Source: Streptomyces sp. WZ-12 (GTDB lineage: Bacteria; Actinomycetota; Actinomycetes; Streptomycetales; Streptomycetaceae). Taken from it: a DNA stretch of 64,000 nucleotides. The notes under the pieces were generated by a model. The model saw only the letters and a program-made list of their open reading frames with translations. It did no database searches and was not told where the DNA came from. The position numbers and the translations under genes were made by a program. The stretch's first letter is position 1; each line of letters starts with the position of its first letter. Of this stretch, positions 50,017 to 56,870 are shown piece after piece. The stretch spans positions 1-64,000 of the forward strand of contig NZ_CP118575.1 of NCBI RefSeq assembly GCF_028898845.1, read 5' to 3'.

Positions 50017-50352
50017 ATGCGTGCGGAAGCGGTGTCGGCCGCCGCGCTGGACCACCTCTTCGACGACGTCCTCGACAACTCCGGCGGCGGTGCCCGCGAG
50101 GGTGCCGTCCCGTGTGGCGGGACGGAAAGCAAGATCGTTGCCCGTGGTGCGGGAGCGGCGGGGGCAATCGGGGCTCCCCGGCCCCTGCCCACAGGCCGCC
50201 CGGTGCAGGGTCGGCGGGTGGATGACGAGACGAGGGTCCTGACTGCTCCGAATGGGGGTGTCCGCTTTGGCGTGTACACCGGCCCGATGACGACTCAGAC
50301 GGTCTCGGCCCTCACCGTGTCCGCCGCTCCTGCTGGGGCGGTGGCCCGATGA
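50017..50352 (+). CDS. hypothetical protein overlapping rep
   Basis: 111 codons from the ATG at 50017. The stop overlaps the rep start (ATGA), which suggests coupling. It contains AAALDHLFDDVLDNSGGGAR and a C-terminal MTTQTVSALTVSAAPAGAVA. An internal ATG at 50287 could instead give a 21-residue leader-like ORF. Composition is fair but no family is known. Confidence 0.4.
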   Translation: MRAEAVSAAALDHLFDDVLDNSGGGAREGAVPCGGTESKIVARGAGAAGAIGAPRPLPTGRPVQGRRVDDETRVLTAPNGGVRFGVYTGPMTTQTVSALTVSAAPAGAVAR

Positions 50353-52973
50353 GCGCCCTGGCGGCACCGGCCGCGGAGCTGGACTCCCTCTTCGGCGACT
50401 TCGTCGACGGGGCCCCGGTACTTCCCGCGCAGCGGAACGCGCTGCGGTCGGTGCCGGCCGCAGGGAAGCCGGATGGCGACGGCCCGGAGGACCCGCTGCG
50501 TCTCGGTCGCACGATGCGGCTGCGGCTGCGCGACGCGGTCCAGGCGCTGCTGGCGGACCCGTCGATCGCCGGGCTGAAGGACGCGCCGAAGCTGGCGGCC
50601 GTGGTGCTGTACGCGAAGTCGCGGGCGCCGAAGGGCGAGGACGACGACCTCCAGACCTCGACCTGGGGCGCGGAGCTCGGCCGGTGGATGGGCGTGAAGG
50701 AGTCGACGGTCCACCACAAGGTGCTGCCGGTGCTTCGCGGCTCGGACGCGGTGCACACGCAGGTGGTGAGGGACGCCAAGGGGCACCCGACCGGGCTGGA
50801 CTGCCTGGTCATGCCGCTGTGGCGCGCGCACCACGGCGGGGGAGCGGGGCACCCGCTGGCGCTGACGAAGGCGGAGCTGGCGACGCTGCTGCACCTGTGC
50901 GAGGCGCTGTTCGGGCACGGCTGGACGCCGAAGGACAAGGAGCCGACGCCGCCGGGGCTGCTGGCCGGCCGTACGGGCAAGGGCGCGGCGACCGACCGGC
51001 TCGGGCTGCTGCTGATGGTGCTGAACACGAGGGCGTCGGGCTGGCTGCAGTTGGTCGGCGGTTCGGTGAAGAAGCGCGAGGGGCGCGGGGCGGCGACGCT
51101 GGCCCGACTGCTGGGCTGCTCGCCGTCGGGGGCTCGGAAGGTGCTGGCGAGGCTGACGGAGGCCGGGGTCGTGGCGCGGCAGCGCAAGGCGACGTCGACG
51201 CGGATGAACGGCCGGGGCCGGGTCATGTTGCTGCCGGTCGCCCGCGCGTACGGCCGCACGCTGGCCTCGGTGGAGGCTGCCCAGGGCGCCGGTCCGGTGT
51301 GTTCGGCGCGTCCTGATGGTGCGTGCGGAGATCATGGTCCGGCCGGTGCTGCTGGTGCCCTTGGTGCGTCTGGGATCGGCGGTGCCGAGGGCTCCGAGGA
51401 TGCGGTCGATCGGGAGCGTCCCGATGGTGCAGAGCTCCACGCAGACCACGCTTCTGGGGTTACTGCCGTAGTTTCTCCGCAGCTTGATTGTGGTTTTTCC
51501 GGCGAAGGCCGTGGGGGTGAAGGCCGTCGGCCGGAGCGCGTGTGCGTGGGCGAGGACCAGGCCGCCGACGGCCAGGCCGCCGTTGCCGAGGCCGGCAAGC
51601 CGGTGGCTCAGGGCGGCCCGCTGCACGGGGAAAAGCCGAAAGAGTCCCCGGTCGACGAGCGGGTGGGGCAGCGCGCTACCGGGGCTGGCGCCGGTGGCCG
51701 GCCGAAGGCCGGAGGGTGGGAAAAGGCGCAGCAGCAGAGGCGGGTGACCCTTCCGGCTGATCTTCGTCTGCGGGTGGCCCTGGGGCCGGTCTCCTGGCTG
51801 TGGGAGCGGCTGTCGGGCTGGCAGCAGGACCAGGTGGAGGCCGCCGCGAAGCAGGAGCTGGCGCAGCTGGCGGGCCTGGGTGTGGCGCCGGAGGGTGCGC
51901 CGCGGCTGCTGGCCGACCGGCTGACCGACCGCCTGGCGGAGACCGGCGGCGAGGCGATGGTCACCGGCCCGTACGGGTGGCTGATCCGCCGGGGCCTGCC
52001 CCAGCGGACGGCCTGCTCGCACCGCAAGTGCGACGACGGGATCCGGCTCGACACGGGCGAGGACTGCGAGAACTGCGGCAACGTCCTCCACCTGCGCCGG
52101 GCCTGGCGTGCCCGGATCGGCGCGGACATCGACCGGGAGCTGCCCGGCCTGGCCGACGGCGAGCGCCGGCGCGTCCTCGAGGAGCGGCTGCGCGAGCGGG
52201 TCGCCATCGACGCGGAGGACCTGGCCTGGCGCCAGGAGCAGGCCCGCGCGGAGCGGGCCCGGCGCGATGCGGCCCGTGCGGCAGCCGCTGAGCAGGCCGA
52301 ACGCGACCAGCAGGCCGCGGCCGCCGCCGACGAGGTCCGCCAGGCGCTGGCGTGTGCGGACTGCGGGCGCGGCCGGGCGGCCGGGCTGTGCGAGGCGTGC
52401 GACCACCGCCGTCAGACCGAGGCCCTGATCGGTGAGGCCGGTCTCCTCGCGGCGGCCGGGTCCGCCGACCTGAGCGAGGCGGGCAGCATCGCGGCCGCCG
52501 TCGCCGGGGCCCGTACGGCCATCGAGGACGGCACCGCGGCCGCGTGGCAGGAGTTCCTCCAGATCACCGACGTGGCCACCCTGAAGGCCGATCCGCAAGG
52601 TGCTGCGGACGCGTACGCGTACACCGCGTTCCACACCGCGCAGCAGGCCGTCGGCGAGTACCAGGACGACGCCCTGGCGGTGCTGCGCGGCACCCCGGAG
52701 GCCGAAGCCGAGGCCCGGCGGGCGTACCGGTCCGAGCAGGGCCGCCCGTGGTTCCGGAACAATCCGGGCGGTGCGGATGCTGTCGCCGCCGCGACGAGGG
52801 CCGCCAACACGGCGAGGGAGCGCGTAGCCGAGTACCTGCTGGCCGCGCGGCTGAAGCAGCTGCACGAGCGGTCCGCCGCCCGGCCCGAGAAGCCCGGGTC
52901 GTGGACGGACCGGCTGCCCGGCCTCGCCGCGCGTCCGCTGGACGGCGACGCCACCGGGCCGGTGATCGCGTGA
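50349..52973 (+). CDS. plasmid replication initiator (Rep)
   Basis: 874 residues. The N-terminal third has winged-helix character (TSTWGAELGRWMGVKESTVH; AATLARLLGCSPSGARKVLA). Residues about 310-460 are a Gly/Ala-rich linker. The C-terminal half carries Cys4 zinc-ribbon patterns: CSHRKCDDGIR...CENCG (about 557-578) and CADCGRGRAAGLCEACD (about 672-688), with charged coiled-coil between (RRRVLEERLRERVAID). No helicase motif is seen. Its size, the hairpin-rich upstream segment, and coupling to a DciA-like protein fit the initiator of a linear Streptomyces plasmid. The specific family name is not certain. Confidence 0.72.
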   Translation: MSALAAPAAELDSLFGDFVDGAPVLPAQRNALRSVPAAGKPDGDGPEDPLRLGRTMRLRLRDAVQALLADPSIAGLKDAPKLAAVVLYAKSRAPKGEDDDLQTSTWGAELGRWMGVKESTVHHKVLPVLRGSDAVHTQVVRDAKGHPTGLDCLVMPLWRAHHGGGAGHPLALTKAELATLLHLCEALFGHGWTPKDKEPTPPGLLAGRTGKGAATDRLGLLLMVLNTRASGWLQLVGGSVKKREGRGAATLARLLGCSPSGARKVLARLTEAGVVARQRKATSTRMNGRGRVMLLPVARAYGRTLASVEAAQGAGPVCSARPDGACGDHGPAGAAGALGASGIGGAEGSEDAVDRERPDGAELHADHASGVTAVVSPQLDCGFSGEGRGGEGRRPERVCVGEDQAADGQAAVAEAGKPVAQGGPLHGEKPKESPVDERVGQRATGAGAGGRPKAGGWEKAQQQRRVTLPADLRLRVALGPVSWLWERLSGWQQDQVEAAAKQELAQLAGLGVAPEGAPRLLADRLTDRLAETGGEAMVTGPYGWLIRRGLPQRTACSHRKCDDGIRLDTGEDCENCGNVLHLRRAWRARIGADIDRELPGLADGERRRVLEERLRERVAIDAEDLAWRQEQARAERARRDAARAAAAEQAERDQQAAAAADEVRQALACADCGRGRAAGLCEACDHRRQTEALIGEAGLLAAAGSADLSEAGSIAAAVAGARTAIEDGTAAAWQEFLQITDVATLKADPQGAADAYAYTAFHTAQQAVGEYQDDALAVLRGTPEAEAEARRAYRSEQGRPWFRNNPGGADAVAAATRAANTARERVAEYLLAARLKQLHERSAARPEKPGSWTDRLPGLAARPLDGDATGPVIA

Positions 52974-53791
52974 CCACCGAGCTGAGCGGTGTCGACCTCG
53001 CCCGCCAGGCCCTCATCGCGGCTCGGGAGGCGGCGAAGAAGAACGCCGCCACCACCAGGAAGCCGAAGCGGCGCACCACCGCCGCCGTACGCCGCGACGG
53101 GCGCGAGCCGCTCGGGCTCGGGGCGGCGATCGGCATGATGATGACCGAGCGCGGCATGGTCGCCCCGGCCGCCGGCGGATCCGTCCTCGCCGACTTCGAC
53201 GCCATCCTCACCGCGACGGTGCCCGAGCTCGCCGGGCGTGTGCAGGCGACGGCGTTCGACGCGGACACTGGCCGCCTGGACGTCGTCCCCGACGCCCCGG
53301 CCGTCGCAACGAAACTGCGCTGGAGCGCACCGCAGCTGCTCGCAGCAGCCAACGGGCGGGTGCCGACCGCGAACGTCCGCGCCCTGCACGTCCTGGCGCC
53401 CGCGTCCATCAGGACCGGCCCCACCACCGCGGCCGCCGTCCCGGCCCCGGCCACGTCCGTCGCGCCCGCCGTCCCGGTGGAGCGCCGGCCGCCGCCGGAC
53501 GGATACCGCCGCGCGATCGAGGCGCACCGCCAGGCCGCGCCGCCGTCCCGGGTGGATCTGGGGATCGCGGAGGCGGTGGAGCGGCAGACGAAGGCGATGC
53601 GTGAGCTGAGCCGCCGGGCCTTCCCCGAGCCCGACGTCGCCGCCGACGATGCGCCGGCCCCGATCGACCAGGCCCGCCTCCAGCGGCGCCGCCAGGCCGC
53701 AGCGACCGAAGCCGCCGCGCTGCGCCGGGCGCGGCAGGAACGCGCGGGCATCGCCGTGCCGCAGGCCGTTGCACTGCGCACGACAGCATGA
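52970..53791 (+). CDS. DciA-like (DUF721) helicase-loading protein
   Basis: 273 residues from the GTG at 52970, overlapping the rep stop (GTGA). The middle matches DUF721/DciA: LAGRVQATAFDADTGRLDVV, then VATKLRWSAPQLLAAANGR and VRALHVLAP (about residues 75-140). A basic N-terminal tail (KKNAATTRKPKRRTT) and a long C-terminal region with helical RQRR-rich segments extend it beyond chromosomal DciA. DciA is the common bacterial loader of the DnaB helicase, so this may recruit host DnaB to the plasmid origin marked by Rep. Confidence 0.75.
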   Translation: MTTELSGVDLARQALIAAREAAKKNAATTRKPKRRTTAAVRRDGREPLGLGAAIGMMMTERGMVAPAAGGSVLADFDAILTATVPELAGRVQATAFDADTGRLDVVPDAPAVATKLRWSAPQLLAAANGRVPTANVRALHVLAPASIRTGPTTAAAVPAPATSVAPAVPVERRPPPDGYRRAIEAHRQAAPPSRVDLGIAEAVERQTKAMRELSRRAFPEPDVAADDAPAPIDQARLQRRRQAAATEAAALRRARQERAGIAVPQAVALRTTA

Positions 53792-53813
53792 GCGCCAGTT
53801 CGTACGGTGGGTG

Positions 53814-53845
53814 GGCTCGTTGTTTCCCGCGTGAAACAACGAGCC
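53814..53845 (+). terminator. hairpin after the rep operon, with parS-like arms
   Basis: GGCTCGTTGTTTC pairs perfectly with GAAACAACGAGCC (13 bp, 6-base loop CCGCGT), 22 bases past the operon's last stop. The inner TGTTTC...GAAACA arms resemble the chromosomal Streptomyces parS, but the spacing differs. Confidence 0.75.
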
Positions 53846-54028
53846 TTCGAGCAGGTGGTCAGGAGGTCGGCGCACCCGACTCCCCGCGGGCCGTGATCCG
53901 CCAACTCGACGCGCCCCACGCTCTGAACCAGGTTCCCTCACTTGGCGCACCGCGCGTATCTCCCCGACCCGCTTCCCTCGTTAGGCACGGCACGGGCCCG
54001 GTGCGGGCCCTGGACAGGGAGTGATGAC

Positions 54029-54517
54029 GTGGCGGTCAGCCGTACGAGGAAAAAGAAGAAGAACCAGAACCGGACCACCCCGGCATGGGAGGGCCGCACC
54101 GTCTACGGCATGGGCAAAGAACTGCAGGACGCCGGTGGGCCGTCGCGCAGGAACATCGAGGTCGGACAGCGGGCAGCGGAAGGTGACCGGGTGTGGTTCG
54201 ACAAGAATCCCGGCGCCTCGGTGCGCGCACGCGAGGCTCTGCCCGGCGAGCACGACCACCGGGCATTCGGTCCCGAGCCCCTCGCCCCGAACCAGAAGAT
54301 CGCCGTGGTGGTGGTGCAGGCCGCCCCCGGGCGCCGCACCCGCATCCCCTTCCAGGTCGTTACCACCGCGACGGCCGGCGCGGCGATCTCCCCTCAGCAA
54401 CTTGAGGAGGTCCGGGCGGAGTGGGAGAGCGGTGACCAGACAGCGCCCCTGATGAACCAGGACAGCAGAGTCGTCGATGGACTTGCCCTGATGCGCGCCC
54501 TCCAGTCGATGGGCTGA
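54029..54517 (+). CDS. hypothetical plasmid protein
   Basis: 162 residues from the GTG at 54029, with AGGGAG upstream. A lysine/arginine-rich start (SRTRKKKKNQNRTTPAWEGR) precedes a globular part with RRNIEVGQRAAEGDRVWFDK and IAVVVVQAAPGRRTRIPFQV. Function unknown. It lies between the replication genes and tap/tpg. Confidence 0.6.
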   Translation: MAVSRTRKKKKNQNRTTPAWEGRTVYGMGKELQDAGGPSRRNIEVGQRAAEGDRVWFDKNPGASVRAREALPGEHDHRAFGPEPLAPNQKIAVVVVQAAPGRRTRIPFQVVTTATAGAAISPQQLEEVRAEWESGDQTAPLMNQDSRVVDGLALMRALQSMG

Positions 54518-54664
54518 ACCCGCGCGGCAACAGTGGCTTCTCGGCCATTGCGAGTGCCGAATCGGGCAGCTCGGAGCATCGACGGTGTGCCGAACGGTGT
54601 CCCGCTCCATGATCTGCGGCAGCGGGACGCGACGGGCGGGCCTGGTGGCAGGGGGAGGTACCCA

Positions 54665-55354
54665 GTGGCAGTGACCGAGCTGTTGGTCGCGGACGAGATC
54701 ATGACCCGACTGTCGGATGAGGCCCGCCAGCAGGTGGCGCTCAACCTGCACAAGCGGGACTGCCAGACCTGCGGGGCGTCGCTGGGCGAAAAGACGCCGG
54801 CGCTCGCCGTCGACGACTGCGGCCCGTTCTTGAGCGCGTCCCTCAACCACCAGGACTGCCGCCCCTCGGGCTGGTACGGGCTGCGCACAGTCATGGTCGG
54901 CGCGCACGTGTCGTGGACCAGCCGGTTCTTCACCCTGCCGATGGACGAGGGCAACGGCCGCCCCCCGCGCCCGATGTTCATCGTCTGTCCGCACCTGGAG
55001 ACGGTGGCCCTGGACCAGGACGGCGGCGACGGTTGGAGCGTGAACACCGAACGGCACTGGCGGGCCCGCGGCTTCCGCCCGATGGGCCGCGAGCTGATCG
55101 TCGACAAGTGGGTGGCCGACCAGGCCCCGCCCAAGGCCCGGCTGACCGGCTCCACCATTCACATCGACGCGGGCCTGGACGGCCAGTGGTCCTCATCGGC
55201 GAACCTCGACACCATCAAGGCGACCCGCGCTCTGGGCGGGCTGCTGCTCGGCATCTCCACCGCCTGCGAGCCGACCTCCACGACCGGCCCCAACGACATC
55301 CTGCGCTACGGCGCCGCCGGCCACATCTACCTCGGCTGGGTGCCACTCACCTGA
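54665..55354 (+). CDS. hypothetical protein with C-x2-C motif
   Basis: 229 residues from the GTG at 54665, preceded by GGGGGAGG. A helical start (LLVADEIMTRLSDEARQQVA) leads to a CQTCGASLGEKTPALAVDD zinc-like segment, a histidine/cysteine pair (LNHQDCRPSGW), then a mixed domain ending YGAAGHIYLGWVPLT. Similar proteins occur on actinomycete linear plasmids, from general impression. No role is known. Confidence 0.6.
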   Translation: MAVTELLVADEIMTRLSDEARQQVALNLHKRDCQTCGASLGEKTPALAVDDCGPFLSASLNHQDCRPSGWYGLRTVMVGAHVSWTSRFFTLPMDEGNGRPPRPMFIVCPHLETVALDQDGGDGWSVNTERHWRARGFRPMGRELIVDKWVADQAPPKARLTGSTIHIDAGLDGQWSSSANLDTIKATRALGGLLLGISTACEPTSTTGPNDILRYGAAGHIYLGWVPLT

Positions 55355-55402
55355 CGTGCGGCGGCGTTTGGCCAGGATCAGCAGGAAGAAGGGGAGGACA
55401 CC

Positions 55403-55864
55403 ATGACGGAGCAGGACCGCATCTACCACGGTGTGCAGCAGGTCAGGGACGACGAATCGCTGTGCCGCATCCTGGTGGAGAAGAGGAAGCTGGGGCCCAC
55501 CGAGCGGCAGGTCGACGACCTCGTCTTGTACGAGCTCGCCCCGAAGGACGCTGAGGTCCTGGGCGGGTTCAACTGGGGATACAGCGGGTCCGGCCCCGGC
55601 AGGGCCGCCGACGCGATCCTTGCCGACGCCTTGGGCTTGGGTGATCCCTGGACCTGCGGATTTGAAGGATGGCCCCTCGACCCGGTCCTCCAGGCGCTGA
55701 GCATCGGCTTCGCCTCCGATGTGCTGGTGCAATGCTGCTCGGAGTGGCGGCTCAGCCGCGCCGGCGTTCTGCGCTGGTGCCGCGGCTGGTACGCGCAGCA
55801 GGGTGCCAACGATCTCCCCGCTGCTCTGGCCGACCTTCCTGAACTGGCCAGCAGCAGCCTGTGA
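55403..55864 (+). CDS. DUF6166-like hypothetical protein
   Basis: 153 residues, ATG preceded by GAAGGGGAGG. The segment FNWGYSGSGPGRAADAILAD (about 55-74) followed by ALGLGDP fits small proteins of the DUF6166 type. The second half has tryptophan-rich helices (CCSEWRLSRAGVLRWCRGWY). Unknown function. Confidence 0.6.
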   Translation: MTEQDRIYHGVQQVRDDESLCRILVEKRKLGPTERQVDDLVLYELAPKDAEVLGGFNWGYSGSGPGRAADAILADALGLGDPWTCGFEGWPLDPVLQALSIGFASDVLVQCCSEWRLSRAGVLRWCRGWYAQQGANDLPAALADLPELASSSL

Positions 55865-55971
55865 CGACTGGCTGCACCTGTGAGCCTCACACGGCGTTTC
55901 CGCAGGCGGGAGTGCTGTGGGTGACCCTGTGAGCTGTGAGCGGAGGCTTGCGGCGGGACGGTGTGACCGGA

Positions 55972-56640
55972 TCAGGGGCGGCGGGCGAGGACGTCGTTGA
56001 TGCGGGAGGCGTCGGCGACCCAGGTGGCGGCGGCCGGCGCGATGAAGCCGAGGACGGCCCGCAGGTCGTCCCGGCGGGCCGCGAGCGGCATGGTCCAGAT
56101 GCCTTCGTGGTGGGCGATGCGGTTGCGGAGCTTGTGGAGGCGCTGGACGGGGTCCTCGATGAGGGTCAGGGCGCGGCTGGGGGCGTGGGGGAAGGCGCCG
56201 GCGAGGTCGGGCCAGAGGGTCGCGCGGTACTGGCGGGCGAGCAGGAAGCGCCAGAAGCCGAACCCGAGTTCCGCGATGATCTTTCCGCGCGGTGTGGCCG
56301 CTCCGCCGCGCTGGGCACGCTGGCGAGCGGTGCGGATGTCGGCGCGGGCCTTGTCGCTTAGCGGGACGGCGGGGTCGTCGTACCACTCGGCGGTGCGGCC
56401 GCGGTGCTGTTGACGGTGTACGAGCCGGGCGTCCATGGCGTTGCGCAGCATGATCTCCAGGTGCCCCAGCGACTCGAAGAACGCGGCTGCGGCCGCGCTG
56501 TTCCACCGGTACAGCACCAGCGCGGCCGTCGCGTCGCCGCCGCAGGCGGCCAGGTACGGGGCGAAGCGGTCAGAGCTGATCAACGTGACCACGGTCGAGT
56601 GGCTGGACGGCGGTGAGGATGCGGGCGGTGTGCTGGGCAT
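55972..56640 (-). CDS. Abi-like (Abi_2/AbiD-F type) HEPN protein
   Basis: 222 residues from the ATG at 56640. Family pattern: DRFAPYLAACGGDATAALVL, then YRWNSAAAAAFFESLGHLEI and MLRNAMDARL, GFWRFLLARQYRATLWPDL, and the HEPN-type R-x4-H motif in LRNRIAHHEGIW (about 172-183). Abi_2 proteins are implicated in abortive infection, where HEPN motifs cleave RNA. It stands alone and is divergent from tap. Confidence 0.78.
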   Translation of the reverse strand: MPSTPPASSPPSSHSTVVTLISSDRFAPYLAACGGDATAALVLYRWNSAAAAAFFESLGHLEIMLRNAMDARLVHRQQHRGRTAEWYDDPAVPLSDKARADIRTARQRAQRGGAATPRGKIIAELGFGFWRFLLARQYRATLWPDLAGAFPHAPSRALTLIEDPVQRLHKLRNRIAHHEGIWTMPLAARRDDLRAVLGFIAPAAATWVADASRINDVLARRP

Positions 56641-56670
56641 GGTGGGGCCATCGTAGGTACACTGGGCGAC

Positions 56671-56770
56671 GAAGACCCTGGAATCGTCCCTGGTAGCCCC
56701 GAAGGGGCAGGCCACACGCCCAGGGTTCAGCTTCTCGAAGGCCGTCCGGCACCCGCCGGGCGGCCTTCTT
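56671..56770 (+). ncRNA. candidate structured RNA upstream of tap
   Basis: On the plus strand ACCCTGG (56675-56681) pairs with CCAGGGT (56720-56726). Inside it lies GCCCC-GAA-GGGGC (56696-56708). A terminator-like stem GAAGGCCGTCCGG/CCGGGCGGCCTTC then TT follows at 56737-56770. No ORF explains it. It could be a small RNA, a leader, or just the terminator of an unseen short transcript. Confidence 0.35.
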
Positions 56771-56804
56771 GCGTGGCCGCCCCACTCTCGAAATCTATCC
56801 GATC

Positions 56805-56838
56805 GGGTTAAATAAATAGGTTAAAGATCAGGGTAAAG
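56805..56838. promoter_or_regulatory. three GGTTAAA-like repeats before tap
   Basis: GGGTTAAA, AGGTTAAAG and GGGTAAAG start at about 56806, 56819 and 56832 (13-base period) in an AT-rich patch 35 bases before the tap start. Probable operator or promoter of the tap-tpg operon. Confidence 0.5.
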
Positions 56839-56870
56839 TCTGTTAGTGTTCGGGGTGGAGGTAGTCGCAC

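Noticed and set aside
50295..52865. 856-codon minus-strand frame opposite rep
   Set aside because: Low-complexity Arg/Pro translation, no start signal; rep has zinc motifs and a coupled partner.
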